Assembly: GCF_017921835.1 (NCBI RefSeq)
Contig: NZ_JAGEMN010000001.1
Span: forward strand, 1,233,874 to 1,297,873
Length of the DNA stretch: 64,000 nt
Origin: Sporosarcina sp. 6E9
Lineage (GTDB): Bacteria > Bacillota > Bacilli > Bacillales_A > Planococcaceae
Direction of reading: 5' to 3'
In this document: piece by piece, positions 28,754 through 36,033 of the stretch
How positions within the stretch are numbered: position 1 is the stretch's first letter
Layout: each line of letters starts with the position of its first letter
Notes under the pieces: generated by a model
Told to the model about the DNA's origin: nothing
Database searches by the model: none
The model's input: the letters and a program-made list of their open reading frames with translations, nothing else
Made by a program: the position numbers and the translations under genes

Positions 28754-29836
28754 TTATTTAGCTACTTCAACAATCCAGTTAAACGGATCTTCAATCGCAC
28801 CCGTTTGGATACCCGTTAAATTATCATATAATCTTTTTGAAAGTTGACCCGTATTGCCGTTGTTTACTACATATTTATGATCTTGCCAATTAAATTCACC
28901 GATTGGAGAAATTACCGCTGCAGTCCCCGTACCGAAAGCCTCTTCTAAAGTTCCATTCTCAGTAGCTTCACGAATTTCATCGATTGAAATTTTACGTTCA
29001 GTAACAGGGATATCCCAGTGACTCAATAATTGGATAATTGACTTTCTAGTGATTCCTTCTAATATACTTCCGTTTAACATCGGGGTGATAACTTCACCGT
29101 TAATTTTAAAGAAGATGTTCATACTTCCGACTTCTTCGATATACTTCTTTTCAATACCGTCCAACCACAGGACTTGTGCATAGCCTTTTTGACCTGCAAC
29201 TTCTTGGGCTCTGAGACCCGACGCATAGTTTCCTGCTGTTTTCGCTGTTCCCGTTCCGCCTGCAACCGCACGAACATATTCATTTTCAACAAGTATTTTA
29301 ACTGGATGGATACCTTCTTTGTAGTAGGATCCAACAGGAGATAAAATAATCATAAATGTATACTTTTTAGAAGGCGATACACCTAGATGGGATTCCGTCG
29401 CAATCATAAAAGGACGAATATAAAGAGACGTACCTTCCGCTGTTGGAATCCATTCCTTATCGATAATAAGAAGTTCTTTCAACGCTTCGATTGCTAAATC
29501 CTCGTCGATTTGAGGCATACATAGCCGCGCACTCGACTGATTCATTCTTCGCATATTTTGTTCAGGACGGAATAATCTCACTGCACCATCTTTTGACAAG
29601 TAAGCTTTTAACCCTTCAAAGACCGTTTGACCATAATGAAAAACAACCGCCGCAGGATCCAACATAATCGGCTCGTATGGAACGATTCGATGATCACTCC
29701 AGCCATGCTCTTCGGTATAATCAGCAACAAACATATGATCTGTGAATACTCTTCCAAACTCCAATTGACTTGATTCTGGCTTCTGCTTTTTTTGTTCACT
29801 TAATTTAACGTCGATTTTTTTCAATTGTACTGTCAT
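28754..29836 (-). CDS. ilvE: Branched-chain amino acid aminotransferase
   Basis: This fold-type IV PLP aminotransferase of about 361 residues interconverts Val, Leu and Ile with their 2-oxoacids using 2-oxoglutarate. The PLP Lys lies in GTGTAKTAGNYASGLRAQ (about residues 197-214), and the phosphate-binding segment EAFGTGTAAVISPIG is also present. The ATG at 29836 has AAGGGG upstream; a longer in-frame start exists but lacks a ribosome site. It resembles YbgE/YwaA of B. subtilis. I saw no T-box or CodY-like element that I would defend. Confidence 0.93.
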   Translation of the reverse strand: MTVQLKKIDVKLSEQKKQKPESSQLEFGRVFTDHMFVADYTEEHGWSDHRIVPYEPIMLDPAAVVFHYGQTVFEGLKAYLSKDGAVRLFRPEQNMRRMNQSSARLCMPQIDEDLAIEALKELLIIDKEWIPTAEGTSLYIRPFMIATESHLGVSPSKKYTFMIILSPVGSYYKEGIHPVKILVENEYVRAVAGGTGTAKTAGNYASGLRAQEVAGQKGYAQVLWLDGIEKKYIEEVGSMNIFFKINGEVITPMLNGSILEGITRKSIIQLLSHWDIPVTERKISIDEIREATENGTLEEAFGTGTAAVISPIGEFNWQDHKYVVNNGNTGQLSKRLYDNLTGIQTGAIEDPFNWIVEVAK

Positions 29837-30042
29837 GGTGAATGTATCCCCTTCAACTCTTATTTTCATATAAATATGAATCACCTACATCGGCGAATAA
29901 TAACCATATTATACCCTTATATACCGAAAAGAAAAGCATATTTCAAATATTCCTTATTAAGATTCAATTTCTAAGCATTAAGGTTTACCAATAGTTCTTC
30001 TATCGGTACAATTTACTGTATAGCATAAAAAGGGGTCGAGAA

Positions 30043-30609
30043 ATGATGAACTTAAATCAGTGGTATGAAAAAGGAATTACACCAGACGAGTATATTAAAT
30101 CTTTGGAAAAACATAAGGCGGGTTTTTCACATATTTATGCCAATTATTCAGTACCAGAAGAAGATGAAAGTTTTCTTCAAGCAATCAGAGAAAAAGAACT
30201 GCGCCTAATTGGGTTAGCTGAACCTTGGTGCGGTCATTGCATGTTAAACATTCCGGTATTACTTCGCCTAGCGGAAAGAACAAATACGCCAGTTCGACTT
30301 CTTCCTCGTGATGAAAACTTAGAACTGATGGACCAGTATTTAACAAACGGCAAATCTCGAACCATCCCGATTTTTATCTTCATTGATAATGATGGGAACG
30401 AAGTTGCTAAATGGGGTCCGATTGCTGAACGAACGAAGCAATTCATTGATCAGTATAGAGAAAAACTACCAGCAAAAGATGCACCTGATTATGATGAGAA
30501 ATTTACAGAGATGATAGGAATCACCGCCAAAGCATTCAAAGAAGACAACCAACTTTGGAGCGGCGCATATGAGAGTATGAAAGAAACATTGTTAGAAAGT
30601 ATTAAGTGA
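30043..30609 (+). CDS. Thioredoxin-family protein with WCGHC site
   Basis: This soluble protein of 188 residues has a thioredoxin fold in the centre. The active site WCGHC lies at about residues 63-67 and a cis-proline at TIPIFIF. WCGHC is typical of strongly oxidising PDI-like domains, but here there is no signal peptide, so it is cytoplasmic. An extra N-terminal helical segment (about residues 1-50) and a C-terminal helical tail distinguish it from thioredoxin. The role is unknown; homologues occur in Bacillales. The ATG follows GGGG by seven bases. Confidence 0.8.
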   Translation: MMNLNQWYEKGITPDEYIKSLEKHKAGFSHIYANYSVPEEDESFLQAIREKELRLIGLAEPWCGHCMLNIPVLLRLAERTNTPVRLLPRDENLELMDQYLTNGKSRTIPIFIFIDNDGNEVAKWGPIAERTKQFIDQYREKLPAKDAPDYDEKFTEMIGITAKAFKEDNQLWSGAYESMKETLLESIK

Positions 30610-30618
30610 GTTTGAACA

Positions 30619-30650
30619 CAAAAGTGTACGAGAATTTCCCGTACTTTTTT
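30619..30650 (+). terminator. Terminator of the WCGHC thioredoxin gene
   Basis: A short stem (GTACG/CGTAC extended by A-T pairs with a GT bulge) and TTTTTT lie ten bases after the stop. Confidence 0.75.
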
Positions 30651-30714
30651 ATAAGTTGATACTTTGTCATATAAATAATGTAAATCTCATGATAAATAAA
30701 TCAGTTATGTTCAT

Positions 30715-30835
30715 TGTAATTCGCTTCGGCGCTGGTGGATACCTCCCGCAATAAGCCAGACAGAAGACCACTGTCTGGCTTATTGCTTCGGCTACCACTT
30801 AGGAGGCGCCTACGCTAGTTTTATTTGCTAGATCA
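30715..30835. repeat. Structured intergenic element with a 16-bp hairpin
   Basis: The core is a perfect 16-bp stem (GCAATAAGCCAGACAG, 30748-30763, and its complement, 30771-30786) with a 7-base loop. It is flanked by GC-rich arms (CGCTTCGGCGCTGGTGG and CTACCACTTAGGAGGCGCC) that can pair partly, giving an extended cruciform. No gene lies inside and no T-run follows, so it is not a simple terminator. It is more GC-rich than the surrounding DNA and resembles a dispersed repeat. Confidence 0.65.
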
Positions 30836-30873
30836 TTTTTTCTTTATTGTTAGTGATATGGAAATGAAGAAAG

Positions 30874-30898
30874 AGTCGTCTAGATAGACGGCTTTTTT
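30874..30898 (+). terminator. Terminator-like hairpin in the gene-free stretch
   Basis: A short stem (GTCGTC/GACGGC with one G-U pair) is followed by TTTTTT on the plus strand. No plus-strand gene ends nearby, so it may be a second stop for read-through or the 3' end of an unseen small transcript. Confidence 0.55.
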
Positions 30899-30918
30899 GC
30901 ATACTTTTTGTTAATATA

Positions 30919-31020
30919 TTTGCTTGCAGTTTACAGCGGTTTGCTTGCACTTCAAAGAGTTTTCCTTGAACTTATATGACGTTTGCTTGCACTAAAAAGA
31001 TTTTTCTTGCAAATCGGGGT
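30919..31020. repeat. Tandem 21-bp repeat, about 4.5 copies
   Basis: The motif TTTGCTTGCACTT recurs with starts at 30919, 30940, 30961 and 30982, a strict period of 21 bases. A fifth, one base shorter, copy starts at 31003 (TTTCTTGC). Bases 1-11 of each unit are conserved and the last 8-10 vary. The stretch is gene-free: short reading frames here are interrupted and lack ribosome sites. Confidence 0.7.
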
Positions 31021-31101
31021 CTTGTACTTATACAAAAACTGATATTCAAACAACTTTGTGAATAAGAAAACACTACATAACTCCCTTTGAACAGTGAAAG
31101 T

Positions 31102-31230
31102 AGTTGATTGTAGTGCAGGGTGGCGACTCCAGCGGGAATAGCGAGACAGCTGAGACCCCGCAGGAGCTTTGCGACGAGGAGACTCAGCGCTCGCCCGCCG
31201 GAAAGCGTCCGCCCGGAACGAAAATCAACG
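31102..31230. repeat. GC-rich dispersed element bounded by GTTGATT/AATCAAC
   Basis: A segment of about 125 bases, much richer in G and C than its surroundings, is bounded by inverted GTTGATT and AATCAAC ends. Inside are GGTGGCGACTCC, AGCGGGAATAGCGAGAC, TGAGACCCCGCAGGAGC, GACGAGGAGACTCAGCGC and GGAAAGCGTCCGCCCGGAAC, several of which are mutually complementary. From memory, near-identical segments recur in intergenic DNA of many Bacillaceae and Planococcaceae. No open frame fits it. It is likely a non-autonomous repeat with strong RNA or DNA structure. Confidence 0.7.
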
Positions 31231-31307
31231 AGTTGTATAATAAACGATTCTTGAATAATGAATTATTTTATTTTAAATAATACAGGTATAACTATACTAT
31301 TAACATT

Positions 31308-31865
31308 TCACTCATAAGCAGATTGATCTGTAAATGAAATGTACAACAAATATATAACGAGGCAAATGGCCATTGTTAAGTAGCCCCAACCTAGCGTGAT
31401 TTGTTCGATTAATAAATAGTTATTGCATAGTTGCACAGGCGACTTAACATAGAGCAATCCTAATGCAAAAGACATAATAGTAATAACGATGAATAGAATA
31501 TTCCTTTTAAAACTTCCCAATTTTCTCCAACTATCACGCAACGGCACGCCTGCTAAGAATGGTAAACTGATGAATTTAAAAACTTCAACACTCGTAAGTG
31601 TTAACGCCTCATCCATAGTTCTTGGTATCATCCAGTAAAGCAATATGACTAGGAATAGAAGAATGCCTGGGATGCCGTTTTGATTCCACGTTTCGAAAAA
31701 CTTCGGGTAACGCTGAAGAAAAAACTTTGCCATTAGAACTCCTGCGATTATGAGGAGCGGCATTTGCATATGCATATGAATAATCATGATTGATTCCAAG
31801 ATGTTGACGACGGGTGGAAGCGCCAAGAAAACGAATAAGAGCAAACCATATTTAGCTTGTTTCAT
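31308..31865 (-). CDS. Membrane protein in the CuA-oxidoreductase operon
   Basis: This membrane protein of 185 residues has about six hydrophobic helices and no family I can name with confidence. A His/Met cluster, H30-M31-H32-M33-Q-M35, lies at the start of the second helix and could bind copper. It is the last gene of the operon, three bases after the SCO gene. A copper-delivery or assembly role similar to CtaG is plausible from this position and motif, but this is an inference. Confidence 0.6.
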   Translation of the reverse strand: MKQAKYGLLLFVFLALPPVVNILESIMIIHMHMQMPLLIIAGVLMAKFFLQRYPKFFETWNQNGIPGILLFLVILLYWMIPRTMDEALTLTSVEVFKFISLPFLAGVPLRDSWRKLGSFKRNILFIVITIMSFALGLLYVKSPVQLCNNYLLIEQITLGWGYLTMAICLVIYLLYISFTDQSAYE

Positions 31866-31868
31866 TCA

Positions 31869-32498
31869 TTACGCCCCCACTTCTTTATTAAGGATGGTAA
31901 TAATTTTTGACGCAGACCCTTCGATATCCTTATAGTCCATCACATCGATCAAACTGCCTTCTTTATCAACTAAATAAAATGCCGAGTTATGCGCATAGTT
32001 TCCGTAATCATCCGGAATGACGATTACACCAAACTCATCTAACAATAAATCTAATTCTGCTTGATTTTCAATTCTGGCCATTCTCCACGTTTCTCCATCA
32101 CTCTCAAAAAAATTTTTGTACATATCCAATTTAGCCGGATCATCCACTGTCGGATCAAAGCTGATACTTAAAAACACAATTTCTTCACCAATGTATGCCT
32201 CCGGGATTCGTTTATAAACCTCAGACATATTCATTTCCAAATCAATACAAACTGTTGTACAAGTTGTGTAGATAAAAGTGACCAGCACATATTTATTTTG
32301 AAACTCGGAAAATGGATAAACGCGTTGATTGCTATCTTCCAATGTTACAATCGGGAATTTAGGTTGATCCTCTTTTAACTGGTTCACCCGAGCAGTTTCA
32401 GCAGTATATGCAGTAAATCCATCGGTTCCAAAATAGAACAGCGTGAAACCGAACAACAGTACAACAACAATTCCTAATGAATTCCGATGCTTCTTCAT
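31869..32498 (-). CDS. SCO1/SenC-family copper assembly protein
   Basis: This membrane-anchored thioredoxin-fold protein of 209 residues inserts or reduces the CuA site of subunit II. One N-terminal transmembrane helix (about residues 8-24) precedes the domain. The copper ligands are Cys80 and Cys84 (TTCTTVC) and a His near residue 170 (YAHNSAF). All three residues needed for copper binding are present. It lies between subunit I and the His/Met-rich membrane protein, which fits CuA maturation of this operon's subunit II. Confidence 0.9.
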   Translation of the reverse strand: MKKHRNSLGIVVVLLFGFTLFYFGTDGFTAYTAETARVNQLKEDQPKFPIVTLEDSNQRVYPFSEFQNKYVLVTFIYTTCTTVCIDLEMNMSEVYKRIPEAYIGEEIVFLSISFDPTVDDPAKLDMYKNFFESDGETWRMARIENQAELDLLLDEFGVIVIPDDYGNYAHNSAFYLVDKEGSLIDVMDYKDIEGSASKIITILNKEVGA

Positions 32499-32537
32499 CT
32501 ACACCACTTCCCATACAGTTTAGTTTTCTAACAGCAA

Positions 32538-32563
32538 GAGAGATAGCCCATAGACTATCTCTC
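32538..32563 (-). other. Intra-operon hairpin after subunit I
   Basis: A perfect 9-bp stem (GAGAGATAG/CTATCTCTC) with an 8-base loop lies between subunit I and SCO. No T-run follows on the minus strand, so it is better explained as an mRNA stabiliser or processing site that lets the structural subunits outnumber the assembly factors. Confidence 0.55.
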
Positions 32564-32576
32564 CTTTGATAGCCCC

Positions 32577-34286
32577 TTACCAGGTTCTAAATGGCGGCGA
32601 TCCTGGCGGTGCGTTTACGATTAAATCTACAAGAGGTATGACGTAACCCATTGAAACAACGAGCAGCATGATGACAATCCATAATCCCCAACGATCTGTC
32701 CACATTGGTGTTTTTTCTTCTGCTTCCTCTGGTTCTGCAATCGGAAATTCTGTTTCCCCTTTTGGCGCTAAGAACATCATATGGAATACTGCGTACACTT
32801 GAATCAGTACACCGATGATTAGTAGCGTTCCGCCAATCGCTAGCAAGAACATATACGGATCCCATCCAAGTGCCACTACGTGATCCCCGTATGTTGTATA
32901 TGAAGTTCTACGTGGCGAACCAAGCAATCCTACATAATGCATGGAACCGGACATAAAGAGCATACCTACTGTCCAAATGATTGTTTGAATGACCCCCACT
33001 TTATTCATTGCTGGCGTGAGTACCCGCTTGGATAAGTATGGGATTAACCAATAAGTGATTCCGAAAAACGTTAGGATGACTGATGTTCCGACAGTTAAAT
33101 GGAAGTGACCGACTACCCATAATGTGTTATGAACAACTTGGTTCAATTGGTTTGTTGTCTGTGCAATACCTCCTGCGCCTGCTGGTATGAAAGCTACCAT
33201 TGCGATAAATGGCGCTAAGAACCGGACATCTCCCCAAGGTAATTTCTTAAGCCAACCAAGTAACCCTTTTCCACCTTTTGCCCGCCCCGTACGTTCAAAC
33301 ACATAGAACAATGCAAATGCTGTCATTAAGGACGGGAATGCGATTGATAAACTCATAAACACGTGCAAGAATTTGAGTACCTGCGACATTCCTGGGTCGA
33401 CAATTTGATGGTGAAACCCGCCTGGAATGTTTGTAACGACTAGCAAGATTACGACTACACGCGTTAACGTATCACTAAATCTTCTTCCACCGATTATTTT
33501 TGGTACGATCACGTACCATGCCGACACTGCAGTCAAGTACCAAATGTTAACGAGCGTATGTCCGAAAGCCCAAAATAACGTTCGACTAACCATTACGTTT
33601 ATTGTTTCAAGTAATCCGGCCGACCAGAAGATTAATGTTACAACTTCTACGGTGACGCCAATGCTCCCGAAAAATAGTAGAACGAATACGCCTGTCGCAA
33701 AGAATGCGAATATCGGGATATGCTTGCCTGGGTTGCTTTTTCTCCATTTGGCAACGTTGATAAATGCGCCAAATGCGCACATCCATACGCCAAGTACAAT
33801 CAATGCCAATCCGATATAAAAGAATGGTGATGCTGCCATTGGTGGATAAAATGTATACAGAACAGTTGCTTCATTCATCAAAACTGGAATTACCGCAACG
33901 ACAAAACCAACAATTTTCATCCAAAAACCAATCCAGGCCATCTTTCTAACTTGCGGTAATAATCCGCCTAGTGTATGTGACATGCCTGCGTAAAAATAAC
34001 CTATTGTAAAGAACGCTGTTAGGACTAGAACTAATAAGATGCCATGTGCTGTTAATACTTGATAATAGGTAAACCAGGAAGGTAATTGTAATAACCCTGC
34101 ACGTTCTAACCCTTGAAATAACCCTAAAAATCCACCTATTAGTAATGCGATAAACGCAACGGCCATATAAGATTTCGATAGTTTTGCATCTTCTGGAACG
34201 ACGCCTAAAATCTGATGCGCTTTTTCTTTCATCGTTTTATTTTTATTTGTCTTTTTTAAATTTGTTTTGTTAATGACTGTTTCCAT
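32577..34286 (-). CDS. Heme-copper reductase subunit I, ba3-like; possible CuA NO reductase
   Basis: This catalytic subunit of a B-type heme-copper enzyme has 569 residues and about 13 helices. It aligns well from memory with Thermus ba3 oxidase (NEATVLYTFYPP; GFHHQ; GHFHL). Metal ligands are intact: low-spin heme His81 and His396, CuB His243, His292 and His293, and high-spin heme His394. The oxidase motif HPxVY, whose Tyr is covalently linked to the CuB His and needed for O2 cleavage, reads H243-T-L-V-N247 here. Loss of that Tyr is expected in nitric oxide reductases that evolved from oxidases. The operon (IIa, II, I, SCO) and an upstream Fnr-type box fit use under low oxygen. A standard ba3 oxidase remains possible. 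Confidence 0.85.
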   Translation of the reverse strand: METVINKTNLKKTNKNKTMKEKAHQILGVVPEDAKLSKSYMAVAFIALLIGGFLGLFQGLERAGLLQLPSWFTYYQVLTAHGILLVLVLTAFFTIGYFYAGMSHTLGGLLPQVRKMAWIGFWMKIVGFVVAVIPVLMNEATVLYTFYPPMAASPFFYIGLALIVLGVWMCAFGAFINVAKWRKSNPGKHIPIFAFFATGVFVLLFFGSIGVTVEVVTLIFWSAGLLETINVMVSRTLFWAFGHTLVNIWYLTAVSAWYVIVPKIIGGRRFSDTLTRVVVILLVVTNIPGGFHHQIVDPGMSQVLKFLHVFMSLSIAFPSLMTAFALFYVFERTGRAKGGKGLLGWLKKLPWGDVRFLAPFIAMVAFIPAGAGGIAQTTNQLNQVVHNTLWVVGHFHLTVGTSVILTFFGITYWLIPYLSKRVLTPAMNKVGVIQTIIWTVGMLFMSGSMHYVGLLGSPRRTSYTTYGDHVVALGWDPYMFLLAIGGTLLIIGVLIQVYAVFHMMFLAPKGETEFPIAEPEEAEEKTPMWTDRWGLWIVIMLLVVSMGYVIPLVDLIVNAPPGSPPFRTW

Positions 34287-34301
34287 TTTACATCCCTCCT
34301 T

Positions 34302-34769
34302 TTATTTAACGAAGATTGTCGTACTCATCATTTGGTGACCAATACCGCAGTACTCGTTACACAGAACTAAATATTCACCAGGTTCTTTAAATGTTTGCGT
34401 GATCTTTTGAATATGACCAGGCATAACCATCGCATTTAAGTTCGTGCCAGCAACCTGGAATCCATGAACTACGTCTTTTGAAGTCATTGTAAATGTTACC
34501 TCCGCCCCAACAGGCACCTCAATATTGCTTGGTGTGAACCCAAAAGTTTGCAAGGTCATCACGACTTCATATTCGTTGTCTCCCGTTTGGAAAACCCCTG
34601 GATTATCGAAAGGCGCTGTTTCATCGACTTTTTGTGGATCAATTGTTTCCTTATGACTAGGGGGCCCCATTCCCATTGCAAATGTTTGATAACCGACAAC
34701 TAACATAAATATGATTAAGATTCCAAAACTTAAAGCAAGCCAAATTTCTTCATAACGATGCATCTTCAT
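34302..34769 (-). CDS. Heme-copper reductase subunit II with CuA site
   Basis: This subunit of 155 residues has one transmembrane helix (about residues 8-32) and an outer cupredoxin domain. The binuclear CuA centre is complete: His102, Cys137, Cys141, His145 and Met148, in the CNEYCGIGHQMM motif. It takes electrons from cytochrome c and passes them to subunit I. The single-helix, short form is typical of ba3-type enzymes. It starts 12 bases after the small subunit gene stop and has AAGGAGGAG upstream. Confidence 0.92.
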   Translation of the reverse strand: MKMHRYEEIWLALSFGILIIFMLVVGYQTFAMGMGPPSHKETIDPQKVDETAPFDNPGVFQTGDNEYEVVMTLQTFGFTPSNIEVPVGAEVTFTMTSKDVVHGFQVAGTNLNAMVMPGHIQKITQTFKEPGEYLVLCNEYCGIGHQMMSTTIFVK

Positions 34770-34781
34770 GGTTTCTCCTCC

Positions 34782-34931
34782 TTATACTCTTATCATGTAT
34801 AAAACGAATAGAAGTAAATATGCGGCAATAATTACTGCAGCCACGACCCCCACTGAAAACATGGTTCCTTTTAGTGAGTATTTCTCGTTTTCTTCTACCT
34901 CTTTCTTAACCTCAGTTTTTTCGGTTACCAT
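34782..34931 (-). CDS. Subunit IIa of the ba3-like enzyme (49 residues)
   Basis: This short protein has a charged N-terminal segment (about residues 1-20) and one transmembrane helix (about 25-46) ending LYMIRV. It matches the size and build of subunit IIa of ba3-type heme-copper enzymes, which supplies the helix missing from subunit II. It is the first gene of the operon, with GGAGGTG upstream. Confidence 0.8.
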   Translation of the reverse strand: MVTEKTEVKKEVEENEKYSLKGTMFSVGVVAAVIIAAYLLLFVLYMIRV

Positions 34932-34971
34932 CCGAAAGCACCTCCTATATTCTTCTTGCTTTCAGCTTAAT

Positions 34972-34986
34972 TGATAATCATTCTCA
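34972..34986. promoter_or_regulatory. Fur-like box before the CuA-enzyme operon
   Basis: TGATAATCATTCTCA matches the bacillus 7-1-7 Fur box (TGATAAT-N-ATTATCA) at 13 of 14 defined positions. It lies about 40 bases upstream of the subunit IIa start, between the Fnr-type box and the gene. A bound Fur here would be placed to block transcription when iron is plentiful. Confidence 0.65.
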
Positions 34987-34990
34987 ACGA

Positions 34991-35006
34991 TGTGATATTA
35001 ATCACA
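34991..35006. promoter_or_regulatory. Exact Fnr/Crp box TGTGA-N6-TCACA
   Basis: TGTGATATTAATCACA is a perfect palindrome identical to the B. subtilis Fnr consensus. If bound at the usual -41.5 position, transcription of the CuA-enzyme operon would start near 34957, about 26 bases before its first codon. No strong -35 box is present, which fits an activator-dependent promoter. The remaining 200 bases up to the regulator's terminator show nothing further that I can name. Confidence 0.85.
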
Positions 35007-35206
35007 CTCACCAATCGTAATTTGGTAAACGCTTTAATAATTTCGAAAGAATTTTAAATTTTGCAGGAGTCTTGTAAATATAAACATCGCCACAGTAATG
35101 TTTATAGACAAACCAATCAACTCTTACTTAACAAATAAGCGGAAATTGATGCAGAATTTGAAATGTGACAAATTGATGAATGATAGCGTTTCAATCACTG
35201 CTTGAT

Positions 35207-35253
35207 AAAAAAAGTGCTGTTCAAATGAGAATTCTCATTCGAACAGCACTTTT
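35207..35253 (-). terminator. Terminator of the Crp/Fnr regulator gene
   Basis: A stem of about 11 bp (AAGTGCTGTTC/GAACAGCACTT) is topped by the palindrome ATGAGAATTCTCAT and followed by TTTTTTT on the minus strand. It lies directly after the regulator gene. Confidence 0.93.
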
Positions 35254-35257
35254 CGTT

Positions 35258-35941
35258 TTAGTATATTTCTTCTTTTAACTTATCAGGGTAAATATAAAAA
35301 TGACCATCAAGCAATTTCACTTTTTCTTCTTTTCGGAGTTGTGAAATCATCCGGTTTACGGATTCTCTCGTTGTTCCAATCATATTGGCAAGATCTGAAT
35401 TTGTGAATTTGGTGTTTATCTTTATCCACCCATTCTTCTCATTCGCCATATGGGTTTCACCCAGGCGAATTAATAGAAGCAGAATTCTTTCCTTGGTGCT
35501 TCGTAAAGCCATCTCTTCTAATCGTTGTTGCGTATCAACAATTAGATCGCCTAGAATCCGAAATAACTTAATGGATAGCTGTGGATTTCCGATTAATACA
35601 TTTTCAAAATCCTTAAGCGATATTAAATAAAGTGAAGTATCTTCAATCGCTTGTGCATTAGCCGGATAATTTTCTTTTCGAAAAAAACCTACGTTTGGAA
35701 ACATATCGCCTTGCTGTTTCACGCAAATAATTTGTTCTTTTCCCGACAGGTCATTTCTAAATACCTTCACCTTACCCGATGCAACAATGTAAATATGCGT
35801 AATTGGTGTTTCATGTAAAAAAATAATATTCTTATCTGAAAATGTTCTTTTCGTCATAACCTCTAGAAAAGGCTTAATTTCCTCGTCTGTTAAATCCCTA
35901 AATAGCTTTACATTTCTAATAACGCTTTCTAGCTTTTCCAA
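35258..35941 (-). CDS. Crp/Fnr-family regulator without Fe-S cysteines
   Basis: This transcription factor of 227 residues has a cNMP-binding-like sensor domain (about residues 15-125), a dimer helix and a winged helix-turn-helix (about 150-220). The recognition helix GTTRESVNRMISQL carries the Arg-Glu-x3-Arg pattern expected for TGTGA half-sites. Only one Cys (IICVKQ) is present, so the [4Fe-4S] cluster of B. subtilis Fnr cannot form. It therefore resembles cluster-free members such as ArcR or the heme-type NO sensors DNR/NnrR. It sits directly upstream of the exact TGTGA-N6-TCACA box and probably controls the CuA-enzyme operon. Confidence 0.85.
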   Translation of the reverse strand: MEKLESVIRNVKLFRDLTDEEIKPFLEVMTKRTFSDKNIIFLHETPITHIYIVASGKVKVFRNDLSGKEQIICVKQQGDMFPNVGFFRKENYPANAQAIEDTSLYLISLKDFENVLIGNPQLSIKLFRILGDLIVDTQQRLEEMALRSTKERILLLLIRLGETHMANEKNGWIKINTKFTNSDLANMIGTTRESVNRMISQLRKEEKVKLLDGHFYIYPDKLKEEIY

Positions 35942-36033
35942 TAGAAACTCCTCCTATTAGATTCTCACTGTTACCTATACTCATTTTAACATAGATTACA
36001 GTTCCAAGTGGGATATCTTGAAGTTAAGATTAC

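Noticed and set aside
29837..30042. T-box or CodY leader before the branched-chain aminotransferase
   Set aside because: No T-box sequence, specifier stem or terminator is visible; only AT-rich DNA.
30610..31307. CRISPR array from the short tandem repeats
   Set aside because: The unit is only 21 bases with no spacers and no cas genes in the window.
35014..35040. TTTGGTAAACGCTTTAA as a CcpA (cre) site near the Crp/Fnr gene
   Set aside because: Two mismatches at key positions and no symmetric core; weaker than the site at 56677.
35221..35245. ATGAGAATTCTCAT as a Fur, Zur or PerR box
   Set aside because: It is the upper stem of the terminator after the Crp/Fnr gene, which explains the palindrome.
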